Assembly (NCBI RefSeq): GCF_002079055.1
Contig: NC_047490.1
Location: 1,054,001 to 1,118,000, forward strand
DNA from: Saccharomyces paradoxus
Lineage: Eukaryota; Ascomycota; Saccharomycetes; Saccharomycetales; Saccharomycetaceae
Reading direction: 5' to 3'
Length of the DNA stretch: 64,000 bases
A program made the translations under genes and the position numbers. Shown here in pieces: positions 10,970 through 26,082 of this stretch. The notes under the pieces are model-generated. The model saw only the letters and a program-made list of their open reading frames with translations. It did not search any database and had not been told where the DNA came from. Positions within the stretch are counted from its first letter, which is position 1; every line of letters starts with the position of its first letter.

Positions 10970-12517
10970 TTAATTAAAACCATTGTCCCCCAGCTTGGAT
11001 TGAACCGCGTGTATCCTTGAGTGCAACTCTTCTAAGTTCTTATTAAGGGTGACGATCTCTTCTAATCTGCGCTGCTTCTTGTAATCCTGAATTGTGGACT
11101 CAATCAGGTAGCTTTGTTCCTTGAGGACCATCAATTCTTCTCTCAATTCTTTTACTTCTTTTATGGTCAAGTTTTCGATCATCAGTTGGGACAACTTCTT
11201 CACCTCTGGTTCACCTTTTTGCTCATCTTCCTTCGTTTTCTGACTCTCTGGGTTCAAAATCGCTGGAAGTGACTTCAACGGCAAAATTTTTTCATTTATG
11301 TATGCAGCGGAAGCTATCTTGATCGAATTTTGAAGTTGTCTTTCTAGATGATTTTGAGGTTGTAAACTTAAGAGTTGTCTTGTTAGTGTGTTATACAAGT
11401 TAAAAGAGCTGAGTAATTTGTGTCTTAATCGAGCGAGATCATTCAGATTTTTTGGCTCAAGTACACTCTCAGAATCTTTGGCAATCTCCAATTTCAAATT
11501 GTTCAAAGCATCTTGAAATATGGGCAGAAGGCTGTCAATCACCTTAGATATATTTTGCATGCTATCATATTTAGCAAATATTCCACTCAGCGGCATTTTA
11601 ACGTCTCTGTTGAATTTCCTGCCAATAAATAGCATATCAATGCAGTGCGAGCACAATCTTATGGATATAGGGATATGAAGTAGGTCGTCTTTCTGTATAT
11701 CGTATTTGAATGGTAGATCCGACGCTGCAGACATTAAATACCCTATGTTTATTTCGTTTGAGCAGTTTCTGTTTGCATCGTCACAAACAATCATACCACA
11801 TAATCTGCAGTGATGCTTTCGTAGTAATAACCCAAATGGTTCGGAACATACGTTACAAAAGAGCACACTTCTATCATCTCTCCATGGAGTAACTGTGCGT
11901 TCTAACTTGGACATTTCACTATTCATCTTCAAATTATAAATAATGGATCTAGTATACCTTTTATAAAGTGTGATCAGCCCATCAACTAGACGAACAAACC
12001 GGTTTTCTAACTGTAATAATCTTAGGTTTTTGTCCTCTCTTTTTGTATTTCGTACCTTAAAGAATTCATGTGTTAAATCGACTGCTTCGCCATAATCGTT
12101 ATATCCAGGTCTTGTGACAAAACAATTATGACAGCAATTGTACCATTTCCCGTCCCTGGGGTCGTACTGTGCAGATAAATTTAGTTTAATCATGTTAGGA
12201 AGATGCCTTCTGCAATACAATTTACCACATTTCCTACAATTAGTGGCGCCAATATCGTTATTCAAAGTTCTTCCACACGTGTGGCAACGACTCTTCCCCT
12301 TTTGAAATTTTTCCCAGTGGCTCCTTTTCAACTTTTGCACATTACTACTACTAGAGTTTGTCTTTTTTGGTTTACCATTGACTGCACGACTATCATTGGA
12401 ACCGAGCGAATCTTCATTATCATTAAACCCATGCTCAACATCTAAATGCGCATTTAGTGCTTGTAAGTTATCAAACTTCCTCAGACAAATGGGACATGAA
12501 ACATTTTCAAGATCCAT
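10970..12517 (-). CDS. PEP7: Pep7/Vac1, FYVE-domain endosomal tether
   Basis: This 515-residue protein corresponds to Pep7/Vac1 (YDR323C), which binds PI3P and Rab Vps21, and works with Vps45 and Pep12 in Golgi-to-endosome vesicle fusion on the route to the vacuole. Residues 8-29 form a C2H2 zinc finger (CPICLRKFDNLQALNAHLDVEH). A first FYVE-like zinc cluster begins at about residue 78 (CHTCGRTLNN). A canonical FYVE domain at about 220-300 carries the R-K-H-H-C-R-x-C-G signature. The C-terminus is coiled coil (EVKELREELMVLKEQS). I use the ATG that gives the family length. An in-frame ATG at 12565 would add 16 residues. Confidence 0.95.
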   Translation of the reverse strand: MDLENVSCPICLRKFDNLQALNAHLDVEHGFNDNEDSLGSNDSRAVNGKPKKTNSSSSNVQKLKRSHWEKFQKGKSRCHTCGRTLNNDIGATNCRKCGKLYCRRHLPNMIKLNLSAQYDPRDGKWYNCCHNCFVTRPGYNDYGEAVDLTHEFFKVRNTKREDKNLRLLQLENRFVRLVDGLITLYKRYTRSIIYNLKMNSEMSKLERTVTPWRDDRSVLFCNVCSEPFGLLLRKHHCRLCGMIVCDDANRNCSNEINIGYLMSAASDLPFKYDIQKDDLLHIPISIRLCSHCIDMLFIGRKFNRDVKMPLSGIFAKYDSMQNISKVIDSLLPIFQDALNNLKLEIAKDSESVLEPKNLNDLARLRHKLLSSFNLYNTLTRQLLSLQPQNHLERQLQNSIKIASAAYINEKILPLKSLPAILNPESQKTKEDEQKGEPEVKKLSQLMIENLTIKEVKELREELMVLKEQSYLIESTIQDYKKQRRLEEIVTLNKNLEELHSRIHAVQSKLGDNGFN

Positions 12518-12928
12518 AATAGATAGGTCGCGGAGAAAATCTGGCGATATCCCTTCAAAAACCATGATATTTCACTAGATCGTAAGGTCGGTCAATTTAA
12601 CTACTGTTCATATATTTTTATTATTCTATTGTTTTCGCCAAGCATTACCCTGCCTGGAAATAATAGCGTAAGTTCGTGTGATTCCATCGCCACTGCTTTC
12701 TAATCCAGAAATATGCTTATACCAATGAATGGCTCACATTGAATGTCTGCATACGAGATAACTACATATATATACATGTGCCTGTACATATGCTTGACTA
12801 TTTTACAGTAGCGAGTTTCTATAAAGTACTAACGAGACTAGAGTTCTTGTAACTAAAAAATGCCCTTAAAGTATCATAGCCCTATTACAAGATCCTTTTC
12901 CACGCTTCGGTATGTTGACTTTAATGAA
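12518..12928. promoter_or_regulatory. PEP7 promoter and UTP4 3' region
   Basis: This 411 bp stretch separates two minus-strand genes. It contains AT-rich sequence with an ATATATATACATG run near 12769-12779. I see no coding sequence or RNA gene. Confidence 0.4.
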
Positions 12929-15262
12929 TCAGAACACTAACTTCGGTTGAATAAATGCCTTTTGTTTGGAATGAGAACTTAGTGGTTTTCTTTCAATGAT
13001 TGCTAATTCATTACTTGAAATTAAGTCAACAAATAGTAGGGGTTTATATTTATCAGTAAAGAAGAAGCGACTTGAGCTTTCCTCACTTCTGTGTACATCC
13101 GTGGACTTTATTTTGTTTCCTTGGCTTAATAATACATTCAGGTTTTCACTGATTTCCATATCAATATCGTCATCTTCGTCATCTTCCTCGTCATTCATGA
13201 AATTACTTTCGTCTGTGATAGTTAGTCCTTCGTGTGTACGTTTTTTCTGCTTTCTTCTTTTATTTATAGGGAAATCAATGTCAAAGTCTATTCTTGATAT
13301 CCAAGTAGCGCCCCAAAACCATAATCTGTTACTATTGTTCATGTCTGAAAATATTCCCACGCAGTTCTCTTTCAATGTCTTCCATTCTTTTGGTAAGTTA
13401 TCTGTATTGTTTTTTGACCATTGAGTCAATACGCTTTCGCTATCTTCATTTTCGGCTTCTAAATTCAAATTCATATTGAACTCATAAATCTTATTGTCCG
13501 CAGTAATCACTACTACCGATTTTCTAGGGGTGTTAATATGAACAGCGGTGACAAAGTTATTCAAACGAGCCAGTGATTTAGAAATCCTTGTCTTTAAGTC
13601 TAATATGTCTACAGCCCCACATCCACGAGAAATCACTGCAATGTTCTGGTTCACTTCCAAATGGTTAATCCTGTTGATATATGGAACTTTAATGCTACTT
13701 TTAGTTGAAGTAATTTCCAAAAGTTCAATTTCTTGTGGTTTTTCGTCATCTTCAGATTCTAAATCCACAATAAATACATCATCTTCGCAAGTGCATATGA
13801 CAATTTTGGAATTATCGATAAATTTGACTAATTTTGTAGCAGTTCTCAATAATAAGACATTATCTAGCTTGGTCACTTTCAATTTACTGCCTACTGGCTG
13901 CAAGTGAAAAACTTTAGTGGTAGAGGGTCTCCCCACAACCAAAACTTGTCCATCAGGTGATAAAGAGCACGTTGAAATATTCTGGTCATCCTTTAAAGTT
14001 AGCTTGCAAACAAGCTTATAATTTTGCTCTTTGTCAGAATCAGTTCCCATTGTCCATATCTTAACAGTAGATTCGCTCCATGAAACCACCAGGCGCTGTT
14101 CTTTGTTGACCAAAACATTCTTTGAATAAGGTTCGACAGTTGGCATCTTCCTATAGTTTCCATTAGAAAAAGAAGTCAACGAGTTAATGACTAGTGTTTT
14201 TTCAACACCACCTGAGACCAAAAAATCAGCACCTTTAGATTGATATGCACATATAGTTCTAATATCGTTTCCATGAAGCAACCTATTGGAAGAATTTACC
14301 CATCTGTTGTTCTTTTGAGATTTGTTAGTGTTTTGGGAGAATTGGAAGATTTTTCTGTCCACACCAGCGCTAAACACATAATTATTATCGGTATCGGTAG
14401 TTAGACACAAAACGTCTGCATCGTGCGCTTTGAATGACTGGTTTAGCGTGGCAAATTGGAAATCCCAGAATTTGATGGAGCCTGTAGAATCACCGGAGGC
14501 AATTTGATCAGTTCTTGGTAAGTATATAACTGACCAAACTAAAGTTGATTCTTTTTTGGCCTTGTCAACCTTCATGGTGTGTAATAGACGACCACTGTTT
14601 ACGTCATCTTTCTGTACAGACCATATTCTTATCCTACCATCAGAACAACCACCAATCACGAAATCATCCTTTTTCCAAGCCAAAGTCAATACTCTGGCCT
14701 CTTGTCTCATTAAAATGTTGTCATGTTCCAAGACACCAGGTCCCCCAGAAATATCTATGAGAACTACTGTCCCATTATCGCAACCCACAGACAACTTGTT
14801 CTGTGAATCGTTAATGGAAATAGACCATATCACACCTGAATTACAATCATAGTTTCTTAATGGTAAACCCGTTGCTAAATCCCATTCTGTAACCACAGTT
14901 GAACCTCCAATAGAAAATAGTCTCAAAGACTCACCGCTGACGTTGCTCCAGCAAAGACCTTCAATTGATCTGTCTTTACCACCTTCAATAACCATTTCCT
15001 GAAACCAATTGTTTCTAGGATTCCAGATTTCTATGTTACCATTAGATCTACCGATAGCTAATCTCAAATCGGATGGAGTCAACTTATTTATATTCGATTT
15101 GTGTGAAAATGCTAGAGATGTGATCGTGGCAGGTGTAAAATCCACAAATCTGCATCTGTGCACTATCATTCTTTCCTGGCTGGTCATCTTCACAGTTTTT
15201 CTTCGTATTTTTAGCCTTCTTGGCTTCTCTTTAAAGTTGAAAGTCGCGATGAGCTCATTCAT
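12929..15262 (-). CDS. UTP4: Utp4, WD40 subunit of the t-UTP/UtpA complex
   Basis: As called here this is a 777-residue protein matching yeast Utp4 (YDR324C, human cirhin). It is part of the UtpA/t-UTP subcomplex that binds nascent pre-rRNA and supports 18S rRNA maturation in the nucleolus. WD40 blades cover most of the protein (for example SLRLFSIGGSTVVTEWDLATG, ARVLTLAWKKDDFVIGGCSDG and SVIYLPRTDQIASGDSTG). A basic and then acidic tract (INKRRKQKKRTHEG; NDEEDDEDDDIDME) lies near the C-terminus. The start is uncertain. The ATG at 15262 gives about the length I recall for S. cerevisiae, but promoter motifs overlap that N-terminus, and the ATG at 15187 (752 residues, MTSQERMIVHRCRF) is a real alternative. 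Confidence 0.93.
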   Translation of the reverse strand: MNELIATFNFKEKPRRLKIRRKTVKMTSQERMIVHRCRFVDFTPATITSLAFSHKSNINKLTPSDLRLAIGRSNGNIEIWNPRNNWFQEMVIEGGKDRSIEGLCWSNVSGESLRLFSIGGSTVVTEWDLATGLPLRNYDCNSGVIWSISINDSQNKLSVGCDNGTVVLIDISGGPGVLEHDNILMRQEARVLTLAWKKDDFVIGGCSDGRIRIWSVQKDDVNSGRLLHTMKVDKAKKESTLVWSVIYLPRTDQIASGDSTGSIKFWDFQFATLNQSFKAHDADVLCLTTDTDNNYVFSAGVDRKIFQFSQNTNKSQKNNRWVNSSNRLLHGNDIRTICAYQSKGADFLVSGGVEKTLVINSLTSFSNGNYRKMPTVEPYSKNVLVNKEQRLVVSWSESTVKIWTMGTDSDKEQNYKLVCKLTLKDDQNISTCSLSPDGQVLVVGRPSTTKVFHLQPVGSKLKVTKLDNVLLLRTATKLVKFIDNSKIVICTCEDDVFIVDLESEDDEKPQEIELLEITSTKSSIKVPYINRINHLEVNQNIAVISRGCGAVDILDLKTRISKSLARLNNFVTAVHINTPRKSVVVITADNKIYEFNMNLNLEAENEDSESVLTQWSKNNTDNLPKEWKTLKENCVGIFSDMNNSNRLWFWGATWISRIDFDIDFPINKRRKQKKRTHEGLTITDESNFMNDEEDDEDDDIDMEISENLNVLLSQGNKIKSTDVHRSEESSSRFFFTDKYKPLLFVDLISSNELAIIERKPLSSHSKQKAFIQPKLVF

Positions 15263-15291
15263 AGTTTTTTTTTTGTCAGTCTGAAAATTTT
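15246..15291 (-). promoter_or_regulatory. PAC and RRPE elements of UTP4
   Basis: GCGATGAGCT at about 15246-15255 is a perfect PAC box, and TGAAAATTTTT at about 15281-15291 is an RRPE-type element. Together they mark ribosome-biogenesis promoters in yeast (bound by Dot6/Tod6 and Stb3). They lie 60-105 bp upstream of the ATG at 15187, the usual distance, but overlap or abut the ATG at 15262. Motifs are seen in sequence; regulation is inferred. Confidence 0.65.
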
Positions 15292-15615
15292 TCATTGCAT
15301 TTTGGGAAAAAATCCTGCCTAATATGGTTTTAAGAAGTTTGGCAAGAAAAAGAACTATGGGGGACCCAAAGAAAAGCAAGGAAACAATATAGATTATACT
15401 GGGCTGCTTAGAGTACTCACTTGAAGTGTTTCCCATGTAATGCACTGTATATAATGTGTTCTTGAGTTATGACGAGGTGTGAAACCCGTGCACCCCATAC
15501 TGGTGGGTAAAAAGTTCGTGTTTGTTTACCTTTTAGCTCTTTGAAGATCAAACACTTTGGTGGTGTCAAAAGCTTTAGGACGAAACAAGAGAAGTCGAAG
15601 GTTACCGAAGCCATT

Positions 15616-18600
15616 ATGCAAGATCCTAATGGCATTGACATTAATACGAGAATTTTCAACTCAGTTGCTGAGGTATTTCAGAAGGCACAGGGCTCTTATG
15701 CAGGACACAGGAAGCATATAGCTGTTTTGAAAAAAATTCAGTCAAAGGCTGTTGAGCAAGGCTATGAAGATGCCTTTAACTTTTGGTTTGATAAATTAGT
15801 TACTAAGGTCTTGCCTCTAAAAAAGAATGAGATTATTGGAGACAGGATAGTAAAGTTAGTAGCTGCGTTTATAGCTTCTTTGGATAGGGAGTTGATATTA
15901 GCCAAAAAACAAAACTACGAGCTCACAAATGATGAAGAGGGAGTGTTTTCAAGATTTGTTGATCAGTTTATAAGACACGTTTTGCGTGGTGCGGAAAGCC
16001 CTGACAAGAATGTCAGATTTAGAGTTTTACAGCTATTAGCTGTTATAATGGATAACATCGGTGAAATCGATGAATCACTTTTCAATTTATTGATATTGTC
16101 TTTGAATAAAAGGATTTATGATAGGGAGCCAACAGTTAGAATACAGGCTGTGTTTTGTTTAACGAAATTTCAGGATGAAGAGCAAACTGAACATTTAACC
16201 GAGCTTTCTGATAATGAAGAAAATTATGAAGCTACGAGAACTTTAGTTGCTTCTATCCAGAACGATCCGTCAGCTGAGGTACGTAGGGCTGCAATGCTAA
16301 ATCTGATCAATGACAATAATACCAGGCCTTATATTTTGGAGAGAGCTAGGGATGTAAACATCGTTAATAGAAGGCTCGTGTATTCAAGAATCTTAAAATC
16401 GATGGGAAAAAATTGTTTCGATGATATTCAGCCACACATTTTTGATCAATTGATTGAGTGGGGGTTAGAAGATAGGGAATCCTCAGTAAGAAATGCATGT
16501 AAGAGGCTCATTGCTCATGACTGGTTAAATGCCCTGGATGGTGATTTGATAGAATTACTAGAAAAACTGGATGTTTCGAGATCCTCGGTATGTTTCAAGG
16601 CAATAGAAGCTCTCTTTCAATCAAGGCCAGATATTTTATCTAAAATCAAATTCCCTGAAAGTATTTGGAAAGACTTCACCGTAGAAATTGCCTTTCTCTT
16701 TCGGGCCTTTTATTTGTATTGTTTGGATAATAATATAACAGAAATGTTGGAAGAAAACTTTCCAGAGGCCTCAAAACTATCTGAGCATTTGAACCACTAT
16801 ATTCTTCTCAGATATCATCACGATGATATTCCCAATGACTTTGAGGGGCAGTTTGATAATAACATTTTAGAGTTTATCATTGAGCAACTATTGATTGCTG
16901 CCGAAAGATATGATTTTAGCGATGAGGTTGGAAGGAGATCAATGCTCACAGTGGTAAGAAATATGTTGGCCTTAACTACACTGTCTGAACCTCTAATCAA
17001 GATTGGTATTCGTGTAATGAAAAGCCTGTCCATAAATGAAAAAGATTTTGTAACAATGGCGATAGAAATTATTAATGATATTAGAGATGATGATATTGAA
17101 AAACAAGAACAAGAGGAAAAAATAAAGAGCAAAGGAAGCGGCCGCAGAAAAAAAATTTCTGTGGATGGAGAGGATGAAAACGGTACACATCATGATGCAG
17201 CAGACGATGATGAAGAAGACGACAATATTGCATCCTTCCATTCCGCCGTAGAAAACTTAGTACAGGGAAACGACAACGTTTCGGAAAGTGACATAATAAA
17301 TAATCTCCCACCTGAAAAGGAAGCGTCCTCAGCAACAATTGTTCTTTGTCTCACAAGATCATCATACATGCTAGAACTGGTTAACACTCCTTTAACAGAA
17401 AATATTTTAATTGCATCGTTGATGGACACTTTGATTACACCGGCAGTTAGAAACACCGCACCAAACATTAGGGAACTTGGTGTTAAGAACCTTGGTTTAT
17501 GTTGTCTCTTGGATGTTAAGTTGGCTATTGATAACATGTATATCTTAGGTATGTGTGTTTCCAAAGGTAATGCATCGTTAAAGTATATCGCGCTGCAAGT
17601 CATTGTGGATATCTTCTCTGTGCATGGGAATACTGTGGTAGATGGAGAAGGTAAAGTTGACTCAATTTCATTGCACAAGATATTTTACAAGGTTTTAAAG
17701 AACAATGGATTACCAGAGTGCCAGGTGATAGCAGCGGAAGGGCTATGTAAATTGTTTTTGGCAGACGTGTTCACTGATGATGATTTGTTCGAAACGTTGG
17801 TTTTGTCGTATTTTTCACCAGTAAACTCCTCAAACGAGGCTCTGGTACAGGCATTTGCCTTCTGTATCCCAGTCTATTGTTTTTCACATCCTAACCATCA
17901 ACAACGTATGTCTAGAACAGCTGCAGACATACTTTTGAGACTATGTGTTCTTTGGGATGACTTGCAGAGTTCTATAGTACCTGAGGTTGACCGTGATGCT
18001 ATGCTAAAACCCAACATAATATTTCAACAGTTGTTATTCTGGACTGATCCACGTAACTTAGTTAATCAGACAGGTTCTACGAAAAAGGATACGGTGCAGC
18101 TTACATTCTTGATCGATGTACTCAAAATTTTTACTCAGATTGAGAAGAAAGAAATAAAGAAAATGATCATAACAAATACAAACGCTATATTTCTTTCTCC
18201 TGAACATGACTATTCTACTTTGAAACAACTTCTTGAGTATTCTGACGATATTGCAGAAAATGATACCCTAGACAATGTTAGCAAAAATGCTCTGGACAAG
18301 TTAAGGAACAATTTAAATTTGTTGATTGAAGAGATCAATGAAAGGTCAGAAAATCAAACAAAAGATGAGCACAACATGACGAATGACCAATACTCGTCAA
18401 TCTTGGGGAATTCCTTCAATAAACCTTCAAATGATACCATGGAACACGATGTTAATACAACTAATGGAGACGACACAGGTCTGACTAAACCAACTGCCAA
18501 GGTTTCTACAGCTAATACAAACCAAATTAACCCGAGGAAAAGAACGAGGTCAGAAACAGAGCAAATCGACACATCTAGAGACCTGGAGAACACGTTTATC

Positions 18601-18717
18601 CTGGACACTTCAGCTGTAACAAAAAATGTAAGTTTCGTCTTACCTGAAGAGAAAGGAGATGCAATGTCTGTGGATGAAGAAGGTAATAACTCAGAGTCCT
18701 TCACGGATGTCTGTTGA
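15616..18717 (+). CDS. YCG1: Ycg1, condensin HEAT-repeat subunit
   Basis: This 1033-residue protein matches the CAP-G/Ycg1 subunit of condensin (YDR325W). With Brn1 it forms the DNA-binding 'safety belt' used in mitotic chromosome compaction and rDNA segregation. HEAT repeats run through residues 1-480 and 600-930, for example ESPDKNVRFRVLQLLAVIMD and DPSAEVRRAAMLNLINDNN. An acidic, charged linker (about 505-560, with DDDEEDDN) separates the two blocks, as in the family. The C-terminal ~120 residues are Ser/Asn/Thr-rich and probably disordered. The frame is open upstream to 15541 but without an ATG, so the first ATG at 15616 is used. It is divergent from UTP4. Confidence 0.96.
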   Translation: MQDPNGIDINTRIFNSVAEVFQKAQGSYAGHRKHIAVLKKIQSKAVEQGYEDAFNFWFDKLVTKVLPLKKNEIIGDRIVKLVAAFIASLDRELILAKKQNYELTNDEEGVFSRFVDQFIRHVLRGAESPDKNVRFRVLQLLAVIMDNIGEIDESLFNLLILSLNKRIYDREPTVRIQAVFCLTKFQDEEQTEHLTELSDNEENYEATRTLVASIQNDPSAEVRRAAMLNLINDNNTRPYILERARDVNIVNRRLVYSRILKSMGKNCFDDIQPHIFDQLIEWGLEDRESSVRNACKRLIAHDWLNALDGDLIELLEKLDVSRSSVCFKAIEALFQSRPDILSKIKFPESIWKDFTVEIAFLFRAFYLYCLDNNITEMLEENFPEASKLSEHLNHYILLRYHHDDIPNDFEGQFDNNILEFIIEQLLIAAERYDFSDEVGRRSMLTVVRNMLALTTLSEPLIKIGIRVMKSLSINEKDFVTMAIEIINDIRDDDIEKQEQEEKIKSKGSGRRKKISVDGEDENGTHHDAADDDEEDDNIASFHSAVENLVQGNDNVSESDIINNLPPEKEASSATIVLCLTRSSYMLELVNTPLTENILIASLMDTLITPAVRNTAPNIRELGVKNLGLCCLLDVKLAIDNMYILGMCVSKGNASLKYIALQVIVDIFSVHGNTVVDGEGKVDSISLHKIFYKVLKNNGLPECQVIAAEGLCKLFLADVFTDDDLFETLVLSYFSPVNSSNEALVQAFAFCIPVYCFSHPNHQQRMSRTAADILLRLCVLWDDLQSSIVPEVDRDAMLKPNIIFQQLLFWTDPRNLVNQTGSTKKDTVQLTFLIDVLKIFTQIEKKEIKKMIITNTNAIFLSPEHDYSTLKQLLEYSDDIAENDTLDNVSKNALDKLRNNLNLLIEEINERSENQTKDEHNMTNDQYSSILGNSFNKPSNDTMEHDVNTTNGDDTGLTKPTAKVSTANTNQINPRKRTRSETEQIDTSRDLENTFILDTSAVTKNVSFVLPEEKGDAMSVDEEGNNSESFTDVC

Positions 18718-19109
18718 ACTGATATGGGCTAATGTCTTAATCTGTTCAGTTTGATTTTTTAGTTGTATAAAATATTCCTATTTAGGTTGGGTCTGTTAGT
18801 CCTTTATGCTTAACCAGATATAGATACTATATAATACTGCATACGTTTATCACCCAGTGGAAATAACTAATTGGAAATATTCCAAGCATGAATAATTCTT
18901 CTAACAAAAGGAATTCAAACTATGTCGAGCAATGCTTTAGAAATAGGTAAGTAAATAATATCGATGCATTTTATTACAATTATCTGAAAAAAAATATCCT
19001 ATATAACAAACTAAGCATATAGAATTAAATAAAAGAAATAAGATCAAAAGAACAAAAAAAGTAAAGTAGGAGAATCCTACTTTTCCATTAAAACGAGAAA
19101 TATATTTTA
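18718..19109. other. Convergent 3' region of YCG1 and YSP2
   Basis: This 392 bp region lies between two converging stop codons and is AT-rich, with poly(A)-signal-like runs on both strands. No gene or RNA is supported here. Confidence 0.4.
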
Positions 19110-23932
<4,823 letters not shown>

Positions 23933-24514
23933 CTAACGGTCTTCGGCCCATTCATTTTCACGTCTAATGGCAGCTTCCTCCTCTGGGGTGAAGTCGTTGA
24001 CGATATTAAATGTCCTTCTTATTTCCTCGGGAGACCTTCCTCTAATCATCTCGGCAACGACCTTGCAACCTGCGTCAAGCAAAGGTTTGATGTTGAGGTA
24101 GTTTGCCGCCAGGATAATTTCGTATAGCATCTCTTGGTCCACTTTCAGGAATTCTCTGTCCCATGAGTCCACGGGAGCGCTCTTTCTGGAATCGTCGTCG
24201 TCTTCGTCAGGGAAGTTGGAGTCTCTGTGGTGCTCTGCCCATTCGATAACCTTCTGCAAAACAGAAGACCGAACATTGGGCACGGGCATCACGATCTCGT
24301 CGTCATCGTCGTCATCATCATCATTGTTGTTGTCTTTGCTTTTATGGTTTGTCTCTGAGTCTGAATCTGATTCTGAATCGGAGTTGTTTTGTAGGTTGCT
24401 GTCATGCATATCGTTCAGATAGTTTTTCAATAGAAGTGATCTCTCTGCAATTTTCTTGTCTACGGTGAATCGCTCACCTTCACCACTCACTAGGACAACA
24501 CTAGAAGTCACCAT
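23933..24514 (-). CDS. SKP1: Skp1, SCF ubiquitin-ligase adaptor and CBF3 subunit
   Basis: This 193-residue protein matches Skp1 (YDR328C), which links F-box proteins to the cullin Cdc53 in SCF ubiquitin ligases and is also part of CBF3 at the centromere and of the RAVE complex. The N-terminal half is the BTB/POZ fold ([20 protein letters not shown]). It is interrupted by a yeast-type acidic insert at about 40-75, with runs of Asp encoded by GAC/GAT repeats. The C-terminal F-box-binding helices are conserved and end NEWAEDR. The Asp-run length is the part most likely to vary between strains. Confidence 0.97.
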   Translation of the reverse strand: MVTSSVVLVSGEGERFTVDKKIAERSLLLKNYLNDMHDSNLQNNSDSESDSDSETNHKSKDNNNDDDDDDDDEIVMPVPNVRSSVLQKVIEWAEHHRDSNFPDEDDDDSRKSAPVDSWDREFLKVDQEMLYEIILAANYLNIKPLLDAGCKVVAEMIRGRSPEEIRRTFNIVNDFTPEEEAAIRRENEWAEDR

Positions 24515-24762
24515 ATTTGCACTAAGTCTGTTCGTCTTTCTGTATTGTTTATAACGTCTTTTCTTGTTATATCTCTTGCCAGTATTGTACTACAATTTCC
24601 TCTGTCTTCATATTGACCTACTTCTTCCCCTTCTCTTCTTTTTTCTCCAAGACGCCCAGGAAACTGTTGCAGGGTAATGCTATATTGCTGTATTACACAT
24701 TGTGCTGTATTAAAGATAACGTTATATAAATTCTAGTGTGGATGTCAGTACTTACCCAAGAA

Positions 24763-26082
24763 TCAATCCTTGAAGGCGAACGAGCTGGAAACGCCAAAAT
24801 TGCTGTACACACTAGCACTCAGATCGTCGAGCGGCTGCACGGAATCCAACGCGGCCAGGTATTCGTTCACTCCGCCGCCATGGGCAGATCCCACAGCTGT
24901 TTGAAGCATTTCTTGGCAACAGTCCTTCATGGACATAGTGAAAACGGCCATTTGGTAGTGTTGCTGATCTTCTTGTCCAGGTTTCTTCTTGGCCATTGTC
25001 TTTATTCCAACCTTGTTCATTATGAAGTGGAATGATTCGTTTATTAGGGATTCTAACACTATGGATGTTGCTGTGCTTTCAATACATTGAGTCAGTTCGT
25101 TTATTAATTGATTAAAAACTAGCGTGTTGGAGTGGAAACTTGTTAACGCTTCCGCGTCAAGTGTCTGCGAAAGAAGGAACTCCTGCCCACTGGAATCTTG
25201 AGGAAGCAAAATCGAAGTGAGGCTGTTATTATTTTGCTGGAGTATTTGGGAATTTGTGTTTCGGAATATATTGGTGAGACGAGAACTAAATTCCTCTAGT
25301 GTTAAGGTATCTCTTGGGTGTATACCGTTGAATTCAACTTCGATTTGATTTGCAATTATTTCGTTGTACCTCAGCCAACCTTTATTTAGAATCCACCACG
25401 ATAGTGATAGGAAGGCTTGTTCATTAATATACACTTCCTGGCCGTCTTTCTTTGACTTCTTTGCTGCCATTGCATCACCCACTCTCTTCTCCGGATCGCT
25501 CCACCACGATGTGGCCCAGTTATAAAACCTATTCTGGAGTTTGTTGCAGTTTTCCTGCTGCATAGTTAATTTTATTGCGGAGTCCAGATACTCGTTTCTT
25601 GTCAAGATATTTAGTTGTAGTCTAGTTAAAAGGATCAGTGACGACACTGTGTATGTTACTGTAACCAGCTTGATCAAACTCTTTAGTTCTAACTCGTTCC
25701 ACAGCTCAGCCTTGGTCTTCAACGGTGAAGCTTCTCCGCTTTCATTAGACTTTGCTCTGGTGGACTTGTTTTTTTGGTCTTTTAATTGGGTAACGATGCT
25801 GTCCAAATTCAAATCGTTTTCATTCAAAACCATTCCCCATACAGGTAGCAGCTCGTATATCGTGTACAATGAATCTTCTTGCGTCTGCTCAAACCTTCTT
25901 TTGATCTGCTCTTTAATGAAGTGCTGTTCGGTAATCCGTAACTGCTGCTTATACAACCACCTCTTCACGAAGAACACTACCACCGACCCCGTAGTGAACA
26001 GAGCAGCTATTCCAGTCAACGAAATGAGTAATTTACCTCGATGTCTCTGTAGAAGCGAACGTGATCTTTGATCTGGGGGCAT
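24763..26082 (-). CDS. PEX3: Pex3, peroxisomal membrane biogenesis receptor
   Basis: This 439-residue protein matches Pex3 (YDR329C). It docks Pex19 for insertion of peroxisomal membrane proteins, starts peroxisome formation from the ER, and recruits Inp1 and Atg36. The N-terminus has basic residues (RSRSLLQRHRGK) followed by one transmembrane helix at about 17-38 (ISLTGIAALFTTGSVVVFFV), the usual targeting signal. The remaining residues form the helical Pex19-binding cytosolic domain. It is divergent from UBX5, with 255 bp between the start codons. Confidence 0.96.
   Translation of the reverse strand: MPPDQRSRSLLQRHRGKLLISLTGIAALFTTGSVVVFFVKRWLYKQQLRITEQHFIKEQIKRRFEQTQEDSLYTIYELLPVWGMVLNENDLNLDSIVTQLKDQKNKSTRAKSNESGEASPLKTKAELWNELELKSLIKLVTVTYTVSSLILLTRLQLNILTRNEYLDSAIKLTMQQENCNKLQNRFYNWATSWWSDPEKRVGDAMAAKKSKKDGQEVYINEQAFLSLSWWILNKGWLRYNEIIANQIEVEFNGIHPRDTLTLEEFSSRLTNIFRNTNSQILQQNNNSLTSILLPQDSSGQEFLLSQTLDAEALTSFHSNTLVFNQLINELTQCIESTATSIVLESLINESFHFIMNKVGIKTMAKKKPGQEDQQHYQMAVFTMSMKDCCQEMLQTAVGSAHGGGVNEYLAALDSVQPLDDLSASVYSNFGVSSSFAFKD

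Noticed and set aside
15263-15445. Further N-terminal extension of UTP4 with a hydrophobic segment
   Set aside because: The frame opens with GTG, runs through the promoter elements shared with YCG1, and has no counterpart in the family.
15541-15615. 25-codon upstream extension of YCG1
   Set aside because: The frame is open but begins at TTG with no ATG. The ATG at 15616 gives the normal length for the family.
24216-24422. Open frame on the plus strand opposite SKP1
   Set aside because: It is Ser-rich solely because it is opposite the Asp repeat of SKP1, and there is no independent sign of coding.
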